This document shows, one piece after another, positions 1-8,256 of a stretch of 64,000 nt of DNA; position 1 is the first letter of the stretch; each line of letters opens with the position of its first letter. The stretch is from Halosimplex aquaticum (GTDB lineage Archaea > Halobacteriota > Halobacteria > Halobacteriales > Haloarculaceae): assembly GCF_028747785.1 (NCBI RefSeq), contig NZ_CP118158.1, positions 744,001 through 808,000 on the forward strand. The letters are read 5' to 3'. A model generated the notes under the pieces. It saw only the letters and a program-made list of their open reading frames with translations, searched no databases and was not told the DNA's origin. The position numbers and the translations under genes were made by a program.

Positions 1-236
1 TAGTCCTGTGCGGTCACGCACGCGCAGTGGTCGAAGCCGGCCTCGTCACGCAGGGCGAACAGCGCGTCCTGCACCTCGTCGGGCCGGACGACGAACGCCT
101 CCGCGTTGACGTGGCTCTCGCGGTCGATGACCGTGTCGCCGAGCAGGTCCGCGAGCGCGTCGTAGTCGACGCCCTCCTCGGTGACGCCGACGTCCTGCGT
201 GGCGAGTAGGTCGCCTTCCGTCTCCTCTAAGCTCAT
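1..236 (-). CDS. nuoC: NADH dehydrogenase-like complex, subunit C or fused CD (partial, N-terminus only)
   Basis: The first 78 codons of a gene that runs off the window. It starts MSLEETEGDLLATQDVGVTE and its ATG overlaps the nuoB stop in an ATGA quartet, so the start is well fixed. Position directly after nuoA-nuoB, plus a C-subunit-like opening with VRPDEVQDALFALRDEAG, identifies it as the 30-kDa/49-kDa type subunit of complex I. In haloarchaea C and D are usually fused; the window is too short to show this. The peripheral arm would carry electrons to menaquinone at the cytoplasmic face of the membrane. Confidence 0.8.
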   Translation of the reverse strand, partial: MSLEETEGDLLATQDVGVTEEGVDYDALADLLGDTVIDRESHVNAEAFVVRPDEVQDALFALRDEAGFDHCACVTAQD

Positions 237-934
237 GGCGAGTCACTCCAGTTGTACCGCATGACGAGGTCGTCCTCGTCGATCTGGTCTGCGAGCTTCT
301 CCACGAGTTCGTCCCGTTCGAGGTCGCCGAACTGCTCCAGTTCGTACGGTTTGACGGTGACGGGCGAGGACTCGCCGTTGGCGATGCGCTCCTGAAGCTT
401 GGCGACGCCGTAGATGAGCGCCTCGGGTCGCGGCGGACAGCCCGGGACGTGGATGTCGCACGGGATGACCTCCTCGGCGCCCTTGACGACGTTGTAGCCC
501 TCCTGGAACGGGCCGCCGGAGATAGTGCACGACCCCATCGAGACGACGAACTTGGGCTCGGGCATCTGGTCGTAGACGCGCTTCATCCGCGGGGCGAACT
601 TCGAGACGATGGTCCCCGGGACGATGATCACGTCGGCCTGGCGCGGCGACGCGCGCGGCACGCCGGCACCGAAGCGGTCCAGGTCGTGCTTGATCGCGTA
701 GGTGTGGATCATCTCGATGCTGCAGCAGGCGATCCCGAACTGCAGCATGAACATCGACGACCCCCGCACCCAGTTCATGAACTTGTCGAACTTCGTGAGG
801 ATGAACGGCGTCGAGCCGAACGCCTCCCGCAGCGTCGAGTTGAACCGGTTGTCGACGCCCTCACCCAGCCGCGCGTCCTGGGTCGATTCGATGTCTGTGC
901 CTAGCTCGTGCGTGTCTTGATTGTCGCTACTCAT
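233..934 (-). CDS. nuoB: NADH dehydrogenase-like complex subunit B (NuoB)
   Basis: A 233-residue subunit that holds the terminal 4Fe-4S cluster N2, next to the quinone site. Its four cysteine ligands are visible: adjacent C70-C71 in FGIACCSIEM, C136 in SMGSCTISGG and C166 in VPGCPPRPE. The acidic tail of about 30 residues before the conserved core is typical of halophiles. I chose the start MSSDNQ at 934, two bases after the nuoA stop, over an upstream in-frame start that would lie inside nuoA. The 3' end overlaps the next gene by four bases, suggesting translational coupling in a nuoA-nuoB-nuoCD operon. Confidence 0.95.
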   Translation of the reverse strand: MSSDNQDTHELGTDIESTQDARLGEGVDNRFNSTLREAFGSTPFILTKFDKFMNWVRGSSMFMLQFGIACCSIEMIHTYAIKHDLDRFGAGVPRASPRQADVIIVPGTIVSKFAPRMKRVYDQMPEPKFVVSMGSCTISGGPFQEGYNVVKGAEEVIPCDIHVPGCPPRPEALIYGVAKLQERIANGESSPVTVKPYELEQFGDLERDELVEKLADQIDEDDLVMRYNWSDSP

Positions 935-936
935 GA

Positions 937-1344
937 TTACTGTTCGACCCGCTGTGCTTGAGCCCGCGGGCTGCGGACCCACTTGACCGCGCCGTTACGC
1001 CACGCCCAGCCGAGGCCGATGACGAGGACGCCGATGAACACGAGCATCGGGACCAGCGCCTTCGCGAGCCCGACGTTCGCGACCGCGTCCTGGTAGATGA
1101 CCGTCCACGGGAAGATCAGGACGGTCTCGATGTCGAAGACGACGAACAGCAGCGCGACCATGTAGTACTGAATGTTGAACTTGATGCGCGTGTCGCCAGT
1201 CGGGACCTCGCCGCTCTCGTAGACGGCGCGTTTTCCCTGTTCCGGCACGCTCGGTCGCAACAGCGCTGACACCACCATCATACTGAGCGGTATGGCCAGC
1301 GCCACCAGCGCGAGCGCCCCGATGGCTATCCATGGGTTACTCAT
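937..1344 (-). CDS. nuoA: NADH dehydrogenase-like complex subunit A (NuoA)
   Basis: A 135-residue membrane subunit of complex I. Three hydrophobic helices are visible at about residues 5-30, 58-80 and 97-117. The diagnostic acidic helix FVVFDIETVLIFPW in helix 2 carries the Asp and Glu conserved in NuoA near the quinone chamber. It is the first gene of the nuo operon, with an archaeal promoter just upstream and nuoB two bases downstream. Length matches the family. Confidence 0.95.
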   Translation of the reverse strand: MSNPWIAIGALALVALAIPLSMMVVSALLRPSVPEQGKRAVYESGEVPTGDTRIKFNIQYYMVALLFVVFDIETVLIFPWTVIYQDAVANVGLAKALVPMLVFIGVLVIGLGWAWRNGAVKWVRSPRAQAQRVEQ

Positions 1345-1376
1345 GACTCTCTATCGTTCGACGGTTTGGGGTCGGG

Positions 1377-1388
1377 CCATATAAGGGT
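1377..1388 (-). promoter_or_regulatory. TATA box of the nuo operon
   Basis: On the minus strand this reads CCTTATATGGCC. It lies 33-44 bases before the nuoA ATG, which predicts a very short leader. Confidence 0.6.
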
Positions 1389-1571
1389 TGATTGTTGTCC
1401 TCGGCGCCTCTCGGCCGACGATTTCCGGCCGACGGGTAATCCGAGTCTACCGAACCAGTTCGCACCGAGCGATCACTGGCGACGGCGTCTCTCGGCGCCC
1501 GCGACCCGAACGACGGACCGACCGATACGCTCTTCGTCCAGCCGTCGCTTCAGTCGTATCCGAGTGCAGAA

Positions 1572-2372
1572 ATGTCCTCGGAGGACCCCTTCGCGAGCGC
1601 GGAGTCGTACTACGCCGAGTACCGACCCCGGTACGGCGACCGACCGATCGACTACCTCGCCGACCGGTTCGACTTCGACGAGTCCGCGCGCGCCCTCGAC
1701 CTCGGCTGCGGCGCCGGACAGATCGCCGTCCCCCTGGCCGCGACCGTCGGGACGGTGGTCGGGATGGACCCGAACGAGCGGATGATCGACGAGGCGCGCG
1801 AGCAGGCCCGCGCGGCCGGCCGCGAGAACGTCGAGTGGGTGGTCGGCTCGGACGCCGACCTGCGCGGGGAGGTCGGCGAGCGCCTCGGCCCGTTCAGGGT
1901 GACGACGATGGGGCGGTCGTTCCACTGGATGGACCGCGAACCGACCCTCGACCGGATCCGCGAACTGACCGAGCCCGGCGGCGGGGTCGCCGTCTTCGAC
2001 GACACCGAGTGGCTCACGAGCGGTAGCCAGCCGTGGCAGGACGAGGTGTACGCCCTCGCCGCCGACTACCGCGACGATCTGCCCGAACGCACCGGTCCGC
2101 GCACCGAACCCTACGAGAACCCGTACGACGAACTGATCGCCGAGCGAGAGTTCGAGGACGTCGAAGTCGCCACGTTCGAGGAGACTCGCGAGTGGACCGT
2201 GGACGGCATCGTCGGCTACGTCTTCTCGCTGTCGTTTTGCTCGCCGACGACCTTCGGCGACCAGAGTGACGACTTCGAGGCGGACCTGCGCGAGCGACTC
2301 GGAGAACTGGGCGGCGGCCCCTTCAGACAGGACGACGAGGTTCGCGTGATATCGGGCCGGAAGCCGGCGTAA
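1572..2372 (+). CDS. Class I SAM-dependent methyltransferase
   Basis: A 266-residue Rossmann-fold methyltransferase. Motif I, ALDLGCGAGQ, is at about residues 41-50 and is followed by the acidic end of strand 2 in GTVVGMDPNE. The later TMGRSFHWMDRE segment resembles the methyltransferase type 11 family, in which His-Trp lies near the substrate pocket. The substrate cannot be read from sequence. It is single and converges on purE, two bases between stops. An independent small-molecule methyltransferase is the safest call. Confidence 0.8.
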   Translation: MSSEDPFASAESYYAEYRPRYGDRPIDYLADRFDFDESARALDLGCGAGQIAVPLAATVGTVVGMDPNERMIDEAREQARAAGRENVEWVVGSDADLRGEVGERLGPFRVTTMGRSFHWMDREPTLDRIRELTEPGGGVAVFDDTEWLTSGSQPWQDEVYALAADYRDDLPERTGPRTEPYENPYDELIAEREFEDVEVATFEETREWTVDGIVGYVFSLSFCSPTTFGDQSDDFEADLRERLGELGGGPFRQDDEVRVISGRKPA

Positions 2373-2374
2373 CG

Positions 2375-3028
2375 TTACTCCTGGTCCCAGTACTGGTCTT
2401 TGAACCCTGGCGTCCCGAGTTCGTGCAGGTCACGCGAGACATCGCCCACGTCTTCTTGCAGTTCCCGATGGTACTCGACCAGTCGCTCGCGGATCTCGGT
2501 GTGCTGGCGTGAGAGGATCTGTGCCGCCGTCAGCGCGGCGTTGAACGACTTCCCCGCGTCGACGGCGGTGATCGGCGCGCCCTGTGGCATCCCGATGACC
2601 GAATCGACTGACTTCTCCTGGACGGGGACGCCGATGACCGGGAGCGGGTAGGCGATGGACGCGGTCATGTTCGGCAGGTCGGCCGATTTCCCGCCCGCAC
2701 CGGCGATGATCACGTCGATCCCGCGCACTTCGGCCGTCTCCGCGTAGGCGTACATCAGGTCCGGTGTCCGGTGGGCCGAGACGACGAACGTCTCGAAGGT
2801 GAACCGGCTCTCCGGGGCGTCCTCGTAGTCGGTCTGCTCCTCGAACCCGAGTTCGTCGGCGAGCGCGGCGTACGCCCCGGGTCGCTTGCCCTGCCCGCCG
2901 GCCATCGTCGGCAGGTCCGAGTCAGATCCCATGACGATGCCCACGTCGGGCGTCTCCTCGTTCGGCAGGTCCATCTCGGCCTCCTCGCGGAGCTGGTCGA
3001 TGATCGACTGGACGGAGTCGGCGGTCAT
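2375..3028 (-). CDS. purE: N5-carboxyaminoimidazole ribonucleotide mutase (PurE)
   Basis: Converts N5-CAIR to CAIR in purine synthesis, using the product of PurK, which is encoded just upstream on the same strand (69-base gap). The signature segments GIVMGSDSD, the catalytic-loop SAHRTP and GAGGKSADLPNM are present. At 217 residues it is longer than bacterial PurE (about 165). The extra length is an N-terminal stretch of about 25 residues, an insert after the first motif and a C-terminal tail, as expected for haloarchaeal forms. Confidence 0.95.
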   Translation of the reverse strand: MTADSVQSIIDQLREEAEMDLPNEETPDVGIVMGSDSDLPTMAGGQGKRPGAYAALADELGFEEQTDYEDAPESRFTFETFVVSAHRTPDLMYAYAETAEVRGIDVIIAGAGGKSADLPNMTASIAYPLPVIGVPVQEKSVDSVIGMPQGAPITAVDAGKSFNAALTAAQILSRQHTEIRERLVEYHRELQEDVGDVSRDLHELGTPGFKDQYWDQE

Positions 3029-3097
3029 GGACGGGAGTGCACGCGGGGAGACCGTAAGCGTGTGCGGTTCGGCAAGCAGTGCGTGTCGTTCGGGGCG

Positions 3098-4309
3098 CTA
3101 TCGGAACGAGAGCCCGTCGCGCAGCTCCCGGACCTCCGCGAGAAGCCTGTCGGTCCGCTCGTCGCGCTTGCCGACTAGCGCCACGTGGCCCATCTTCCGG
3201 AGCGGGTACACCTCGCGCTTGCCGTACCAGTGGAGGTGCGCGCGCGGCGCCTCGAAGACCTCGTCCTCGCCGGAGAGCGTCGCCTCCTGTCGCTCGTCCA
3301 CGTCGCCGAGGATATTGGCGGAGACCGTCGGCGCGCGCCGGTCGGTGGTCCCCAGCGGTCGCCCGGTCACGGCGCGGACGTGCTGTTCGAACTGCGAGGT
3401 GTGACACCCCTCGATGGTCCAGTGGCCGGAGTTGTGCGGCCGGGGCGCGATCTCGTTGAGGAGGATCTCGCCCTCTGGCCCTTCGAACAGTTCGATCCCG
3501 TAGACGCCACGGCCCTCCATGACGTCGAGGACGTCGAGCGCGACCTGCCGGGCGCGTTCGCGGACGGACTCCTCCGCCCGGGCCGGCGAGACGGTCTCGC
3601 GGAGGATCTCTTCCTCGTGGATCGTCTCCGTGACGGGGAAGGTGTCGCGCTGTTGGGCACCGTCGCCGTGCAGCGCGCTCCCCAGACAGCCCATCACGGC
3701 CAGTTCGCGCTCGAAGTCGACCATCTCCTCGACCATGGCGACGCCCGACGGGTCCTCCTGGCTCCCGCCCTGCGCGGCGTCGACGATCTCCGCGAACGCC
3801 TCCTCGACGTCGTCGGGCGTCTCGACGGGGACGTTCCCGCGGCCGTCGTACCCGCCCTTGCGGGCCTTGAGCATCGCGGGGTAGCCCAGGTCGTCGAGCG
3901 CCTCGCGCAGTTCGTCGGCGGAGTCCACCTCGCGGAACTGGGGGACGGGGACGCCGGCCTCGGCGAGGCGGCGCTTCTGGACGAGTTTGTCCTCGATGAT
4001 CCGAAGCGTCTCGGGTTTGGGGTGAACCGGCGTGTCCGTCTCCTGGGCGACCCGTTCGAGCAGGTCGGGGTCGGCGAGTTCGATCTCGAAAGTGAGGTAG
4101 TCCGATCGCTCGGCGAGTTCGCGGACCGCCTCGGGGTCGTCGAAGCCGCCGACGATCTGGTCGCGGGCGACGGGCGCGGCCGGTGCGTCCGGGGTCGGGT
4201 CGCTGACGAGGACTTCGACACCGAGTGGCGCGGCGGCCTCGGCGAGCATCCGGCCGAGCTGGCCGCCGCCGACGACGCCGAGGACGGGTGCGGGCGAGGA
4301 GAGTGTCAT
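3098..4309 (-). CDS. purK: 5-(carboxyamino)imidazole ribonucleotide synthase (PurK)
   Basis: An ATP-grasp enzyme of 403 residues that carboxylates AIR with bicarbonate and ATP to give N5-CAIR. The N-terminal preATP-grasp domain starts LGVVGGGQLGRML. The ATP-grasp core has VPQFREVDS and the lysine/glycine loop KARKGGYDGRGN. Near the end the metal-binding LNEIAPRPHNSGHWTIEGC is a PurK hallmark. The open frame extends far upstream through ribH and the aminotransferase antisense strand; MTLSSPAP at 4309 is the first start that gives a normal N-terminus. It forms an operon with purE. Confidence 0.95.
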   Translation of the reverse strand: MTLSSPAPVLGVVGGGQLGRMLAEAAAPLGVEVLVSDPTPDAPAAPVARDQIVGGFDDPEAVRELAERSDYLTFEIELADPDLLERVAQETDTPVHPKPETLRIIEDKLVQKRRLAEAGVPVPQFREVDSADELREALDDLGYPAMLKARKGGYDGRGNVPVETPDDVEEAFAEIVDAAQGGSQEDPSGVAMVEEMVDFERELAVMGCLGSALHGDGAQQRDTFPVTETIHEEEILRETVSPARAEESVRERARQVALDVLDVMEGRGVYGIELFEGPEGEILLNEIAPRPHNSGHWTIEGCHTSQFEQHVRAVTGRPLGTTDRRAPTVSANILGDVDERQEATLSGEDEVFEAPRAHLHWYGKREVYPLRKMGHVALVGKRDERTDRLLAEVRELRDGLSFR

Positions 4310-4441
4310 TGCCGCGGGGTTACCCACCGGGCGGAATAAGCGTGTCCCTCTCCGGCCGGTGTCGGCCTCGATCGCCGCCGAACAGTCGGTCGGCGGGACG
4401 CGAACGGTAGTTCTTTTACCCGCGCTGGCTTGGCCGCAGGT

Positions 4442-4852
4442 ATGGCACAGCTCGGTCTGGTGGTCGCCCAGTTCGACAAGGAGGGGTCGGTCATCGACGG
4501 GATGGAAGCGGCGGCCCGCGAGGCCGCCCGCGAGCGCGACGCCGACGTCGTCGCGACCGTCGAGGTGCCCGGCTCCTACGACACGCCGCTGGCCGCAGAC
4601 CGGTTGGCCCGCCGCGAGGACGTCGACGCCGTCGCCGTCCTCGGCGCCATCGTCGAAGGCGACACCGACCACGACGAGGTCATCGCCGACGCCGCCGCGC
4701 AGGCGCTGACCGACGTGAGCCTCGACCGGGACACCCCGGTCACCTTCGGGATCATCGGCCCCGGCATGAGCACGGCCGAGGCGAAGGCGCGCACCGACTA
4801 CGGCGCGACCGTCGTCGACAGCGCCGTCGACCTCGTCGAAGAACTGCCCTGA
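4442..4852 (+). CDS. ribH: 6,7-dimethyl-8-ribityllumazine synthase (RibH)
   Basis: A 136-residue lumazine synthase, the penultimate step of riboflavin synthesis, joining ribityl-aminouracil with dihydroxybutanone phosphate. Family motifs are VEVPGSYDTPLAADRL and the phosphate/catalytic loop GAIVEGDTDHDEV, with the active-site His in DTDHDE. The first start MAAG, four codons earlier, is possible. I prefer MAQLGLVVAQ because a TATA-like TTCTTTTACC lies about 30 bases upstream. FAD synthase (7014) is also in this window but in a separate unit. Confidence 0.93.
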   Translation: MAQLGLVVAQFDKEGSVIDGMEAAAREAARERDADVVATVEVPGSYDTPLAADRLARREDVDAVAVLGAIVEGDTDHDEVIADAAAQALTDVSLDRDTPVTFGIIGPGMSTAEAKARTDYGATVVDSAVDLVEELP

Positions 4853-4888
4853 CGTCGAAACAGCGCGGAACACAGCACACATACACTC

Positions 4889-6040
4889 ATGGACTTCGCA
4901 GCACGCGTCGACCGCATCGAACCGAGCGCCACAGTCGCTATCAGCAACAAGGCCTCCGAACTGGAGGCCGAGGGAGTCGACGTCGTCGACCTCTCCGTCG
5001 GCGACATCGTCGACTTCGATACCCCCGAGAACGTCAAGCAGGCCGCCAAAGACGCGCTGGACGCCGGTCACACCGGCTACACGCCCTCGAACGGCATCCC
5101 CGAGCTCAAGTCCGCGGTGGTCGACAAGCTCCACGACGACGGCCTCGACCAGTACGGCACCGAGAATATCGTCGTCACGCCTGGCGGCAAGCAGGGCCTG
5201 TTCGAGGTCTTCCAGACGCTCATCGACGACGGCGACGAGGTCGTCCTGCTCGACCCGGCGTGGGTCTCCTACGAGGCGATGGTGAAGCTCTCGGACGGGT
5301 CCCTGAAACGCGTCGACACCGCCCAGTACGACTTCGCGCTCGAACCCGCACTCGACGACCTCGCCGAGGCCGTCTCCGACGACACGGAGATCCTCGTCGT
5401 CAACTCACCGGGCAACCCCCACGGCGCCGTCTACTCCGACGAGGCCCTCGAAGGCGTGCGCGACATCGCCGTCGAGCACGACGTCACCGTCGTCGCAGAC
5501 GAGATCTACAAGGAGATCACCTACGACGGCGTCGAGCCGACGAGCATCGGCTCGCTGGAGGGCATGGAGGACCGGACCATCACCCTCAACGGCTTCTCGA
5601 AGGCCTACGCGATGACCGGCTGGCGCCTGGGTTACTACGCCGCCCCCGAGGAACTGATCGACCAGTCCGGCAAGATCCACGGCCACTCCGTCACCTGCGC
5701 CGTCAACTTCGTCCAGCACGCCGGCGTCGAAGCGCTGGAGAACACCGACGAGGCCGTCGAGGAGATGCGCTCGGCCTTCGAGGAGCGCCGCGACATGCTC
5801 GTCGACCTGTTCGCCGAGCACGGCAAGGAGGTCCCGACGCCCGAGGGCGCGTTCTACTTGATGCTCCCCGTCGCCGACGACGACGTGGCATGGGCCGAGG
5901 AAGCCATCGAGACCGCCCACGTCGCGACGGTCCCCGGAAGCGCGTTCGGGACCCCCGGCTGGGTCCGCCTCGCCTACGCCAACAGCGAGGACCGCCTCCG
6001 CGAGGGCGTCGAGCGCCTCGCCGAGCACGACCTGCTGTAA
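4889..6040 (+). CDS. Class I/II pyridoxal-phosphate aminotransferase (aspartate aminotransferase type)
   Basis: A 383-residue fold-type I aminotransferase. The PLP lysine is K238 in NGFSKAYAMTGWRLGY. The SPGNPHGAVY segment binds the cofactor, and an Arg near the C-terminus (GWVRLAYAN) would bind the substrate carboxylate. It is close to archaeal AspC/AspB enzymes, but the amino-acid substrate is not certain. It begins 36 bases after ribH on the same strand and may share its transcript. A second enzyme of the family is at 34437, and the two share most of the PLP-lysine segment. Confidence 0.88.
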   Translation: MDFAARVDRIEPSATVAISNKASELEAEGVDVVDLSVGDIVDFDTPENVKQAAKDALDAGHTGYTPSNGIPELKSAVVDKLHDDGLDQYGTENIVVTPGGKQGLFEVFQTLIDDGDEVVLLDPAWVSYEAMVKLSDGSLKRVDTAQYDFALEPALDDLAEAVSDDTEILVVNSPGNPHGAVYSDEALEGVRDIAVEHDVTVVADEIYKEITYDGVEPTSIGSLEGMEDRTITLNGFSKAYAMTGWRLGYYAAPEELIDQSGKIHGHSVTCAVNFVQHAGVEALENTDEAVEEMRSAFEERRDMLVDLFAEHGKEVPTPEGAFYLMLPVADDDVAWAEEAIETAHVATVPGSAFGTPGWVRLAYANSEDRLREGVERLAEHDLL

Positions 6041-6152
6041 GCAGGTCCGTCTTCTGCCGGTTTCCGCAGTCCTCTCGCTCAGTGAGTGTCCGCAACCAGC
6101 CGCTGGACGGGAGGCCGGAGGTACCGAAACGCGCTACAGACCCCGTGGAATC

Positions 6153-6881
6153 TCAGATGAGACCGACGTGCGAGTGGCGTTTGTAGGCGTAGTACCCGAA
6201 GTAGAACACGCCGAGGATGGCGATGATCCCGGTGAAGAAGGCGGCGAGGAAGTGGTTCACCGGGTTAGGACGCCAGTCGCTCTGGAGGCGCACGTAGGTC
6301 GCGTCCTTGTAGATCCCCACGGCGAACAGCGGGAGGCCGAGCAGGCCGATCGGCATGAGCATCGGGTCGATACCGCTGCCAACGATACCGAGGATACCGA
6401 TGCCGACGCCCATGAGCGCGAGGTACCACCAGGCCTCGGTGTCGACCCAGTCGATGACGTACTGGTGGCGCTTGTAGAGGTAGTGCCAGACGACGAGGCC
6501 GCTGAGGAAGAACCCGCCGACCGCGTACAGCCCCTGACTCGGTTCCCAGTCCAGATCCTGGTCGGCGATCTTTCCGGCATCGAGGTACAGGAACAGCGGG
6601 ATCGCGACGGCCGAAGCGAGGCCGAACAGGAGCGCGAGGATCCACACTATCGCCACGCCGCCGAGTAGCGCCGTCATGCCGCCGCCCGCGGCGCCAGTCG
6701 TGCCGGCAGTGGACGCGGCCCCCGCCGTACCGGCGGCGGCCGAGGAACTCCCGAAGCTCATCAGCCCGAGAACCACGATCCCGAGCCCGAAGATGCCCAT
6801 CAACACCGGTGGTATCAGCATGAACAGTTCCAGCCCCCGATACGACCGTGACGGCACGTCTTCCACCGTGACCCGTTCCAT
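6153..6881 (-). CDS. Haloarchaeal multispan membrane protein of unknown function
   Basis: 242 residues with about six hydrophobic segments. Examples are LIPPVLMGIFGLGIVVLG near the start, VWILALLFGLASAVAIPLFL in the middle and LAAFFTGIIAILGVFYFGYY near the end. The protein begins with a polar stretch MERVTVEDVPSRSY. Two repeated YKRHQY/YKRHSH motifs occur at the ends of membrane segments. I recognise no catalytic motif. It is a single gene with its own TATA box, and the 3' neighbour is convergent. Confidence 0.75.
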   Translation of the reverse strand: MERVTVEDVPSRSYRGLELFMLIPPVLMGIFGLGIVVLGLMSFGSSSAAAGTAGAASTAGTTGAAGGGMTALLGGVAIVWILALLFGLASAVAIPLFLYLDAGKIADQDLDWEPSQGLYAVGGFFLSGLVVWHYLYKRHQYVIDWVDTEAWWYLALMGVGIGILGIVGSGIDPMLMPIGLLGLPLFAVGIYKDATYVRLQSDWRPNPVNHFLAAFFTGIIAILGVFYFGYYAYKRHSHVGLI

Positions 6882-6904
6882 ACCCTCCCGAGGCGTGCCG
6901 ATGT

Positions 6905-6914
6905 GATTTAAAGG
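6905..6914 (-). promoter_or_regulatory. TATA box of the 6153-6881 membrane protein gene
   Basis: CCTTTAAATC on the minus strand, 24-33 bases before the ATG. This is the spacing expected for a leaderless archaeal transcript. Confidence 0.6.
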
Positions 6915-7013
6915 TTGGTGTTCTGACAGCAGATCGCGGCCCGGAACACCGTTCGGACGCCGGTTGAACGGAGAATTCGCGCTTTTCCTGGACCCGCGAC
7001 TACGCTGGAGCCG

Positions 7014-7517
7014 TCACTGACGCGGACCCGAGTCCCCGCGCTCGGCGAGGATCCGGTCGACGATCTGTCCCGAGGAGAGGAGGCCCCCGTCGTAGTCGGG
7101 TTCGTAGGCGCTGGCCCGCCTGACCTCGCAGTCGATGCCGCGCTCGGCGAGCGCCGCGCGGATGCCGTCGGCGTCGTGATGCTGGTCGTAGCCCAGCGCG
7201 ATGACCGCCGGATCGAGGTCCTCGATGGGCGCGAAGATGTCCTCCGGATGCCCGAGTCGCGCCTCGTCGACGGGGTCGAGGCCGGCGACCATCTCCCGGC
7301 GCTGGGGACCCGGCACCACCGGCGACGCCTTGTGGGTCACGTTCTCCGAGCGCGCGAGGATGACGACGAGTCGGTCGCCCATCGCCTTCGCGTCCCGCAG
7401 GTAGTGGAGATGGCCCGGATGGAGGATGTCAAAAGTGCCCTGCGCGACGACGATGTCCGTCGACTCCGCACTCGGCGTTCGGTCGTCGTCGGAGCTACTT
7501 TCCCGCCCCTCCGTCAT
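7014..7517 (-). CDS. ribL: FAD synthase, archaeal cytidylyltransferase type (RibL)
   Basis: A nucleotidyltransferase of 167 residues that adenylates FMN to FAD. The N-terminal [14 protein letters not shown] carries the HxGH nucleotide-binding motif, and the C-terminal SSGQIVDRI is the SSxx-type phosphate-binding turn. The archaeal RibL family is the best match; glycerol-3-phosphate cytidylyltransferase is a related alternative. The start MTEGRE at 7517 overlaps the upstream JAMM gene by four bases (ATGA), so I prefer it to a start four codons earlier. The N-terminus is rich in Ser and Asp. Confidence 0.88.
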   Translation of the reverse strand: MTEGRESSSDDDRTPSAESTDIVVAQGTFDILHPGHLHYLRDAKAMGDRLVVILARSENVTHKASPVVPGPQRREMVAGLDPVDEARLGHPEDIFAPIEDLDPAVIALGYDQHHDADGIRAALAERGIDCEVRRASAYEPDYDGGLLSSGQIVDRILAERGDSGPRQ

Positions 7518-8065
7518 CGCTGGCTCCACTCCTCGTCGTCGGGCTCGGACCTGAAGTCGGTGGGGTCCGAGCCGTAGCCGCTCTCCTCCATGAGCTCCTC
7601 GTCGATGTCTTCCTGCGTGAAGTCGAAGAACTCGTCCTCGGGGAGTTCGACCTCCAGCACCGGCAGGTCGACGGGGTTCCCTTCGCGGTCGAACGCCTGC
7701 CAGTCGTGTTTCCCGTAGGGCGCACCGATGATGATGTGGACCTTCCCCTTGCCGAAGGTCTGGAGGTCCTCGTCACTGGGCCGAAGTACGCCGTTGGGGT
7801 GGGAGTGGATCGACCCCGCCGCCCGCGAGTCGTTGGGGATCATGCTGGTCTTCACGGTGGCGCTGACCGGGTTGGATTCGGTCCCGGGGATGACGAGCAC
7901 GTCCGTGAGGACGGTCCCCTCGTAGTCGAGGTCGAACTTGCGTGCGTCCTCGCCGCGCAGAAAGCCCATGTACTCGTCCGGGTGGGCGTCCTCCGAGGCC
8001 TCCAGCGCGAACTCCAGCGCCGCCTCGGCGATGCCGACCACCTCGCCCGAGCGGAACAGTCCCAT
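7514..8065 (-). CDS. JAMM/MPN+ metalloprotease (desampylase-like)
   Basis: 183 residues with a complete JAMM zinc site: a conserved Glu near the N-terminus ([10 protein letters not shown]), then [15 protein letters not shown], matching HxHx7Sx2D. In haloarchaea such enzymes (HvJAMM1) remove ubiquitin-like SAMP proteins from targets or cleave linear fusions. I take [10 protein letters not shown] as the start because the open frame upstream of it runs through a repeat element and a TATA box lies 22-32 bases before it. The gene overlaps the FAD synthase gene, so the two are co-expressed; the functional reason is not known to me. Confidence 0.88.
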   Translation of the reverse strand: MGLFRSGEVVGIAEAALEFALEASEDAHPDEYMGFLRGEDARKFDLDYEGTVLTDVLVIPGTESNPVSATVKTSMIPNDSRAAGSIHSHPNGVLRPSDEDLQTFGKGKVHIIIGAPYGKHDWQAFDREGNPVDLPVLEVELPEDEFFDFTQEDIDEELMEESGYGSDPTDFRSEPDDEEWSQR

Positions 8066-8086
8066 GTCCCTGCTTGGGGTAGCCCG

Positions 8087-8097
8087 CATAACAAGGC
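8087..8097 (-). promoter_or_regulatory. TATA box of the JAMM-ribL pair
   Basis: CCTTGTTATGC on the minus strand, 22-32 bases before the JAMM ATG. It lies between the gene and the repeat element at 8105-8248. Confidence 0.45.
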
Positions 8098-8104
8098 TTT
8101 CCAA

Positions 8105-8248
8105 ACCATCTTTTTCGCTCGGCGGTGTCCTCGCGGCCGGAGGCCGCTGCGGGCACCCAAGCCAAAAACGTGGGTGAAAACGCCGCATCTCGGCCTTCGG
8201 CCTCGATGCGGTGAATCGCGCTCACTCCGTTCGCGCGAGTGCTCAGTA
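8105..8248 (+). repeat. Dispersed three-hairpin element, copy A
   Basis: It starts ACCATCTTTTTCG, then hairpin 1 (arms GGTGTCC and GGGCACC around an inner GCGGCC/GGCCGC stem). The spacer CCAAAAACGTGGGTGAAAA follows. Hairpin 2 has arms CCGCATC and GATGCGG around GGCC pairs. The tail is TGAATCGCG with a third, weaker GCGCG pairing, ending GCTCAGTA. The same layout recurs at 40236-40369 and, inverted, at 10962-11080. It fills the gap between the sensor kinase stop and the JAMM promoter. Confidence 0.8.
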
Positions 8249-8256
8249 CAGGGACT

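Noticed and set aside
3098..5134. Extension of purK upstream to 5134
   Set aside because: It would run antisense through ribH and the aminotransferase gene. The PurK N-terminus begins cleanly at 4309.
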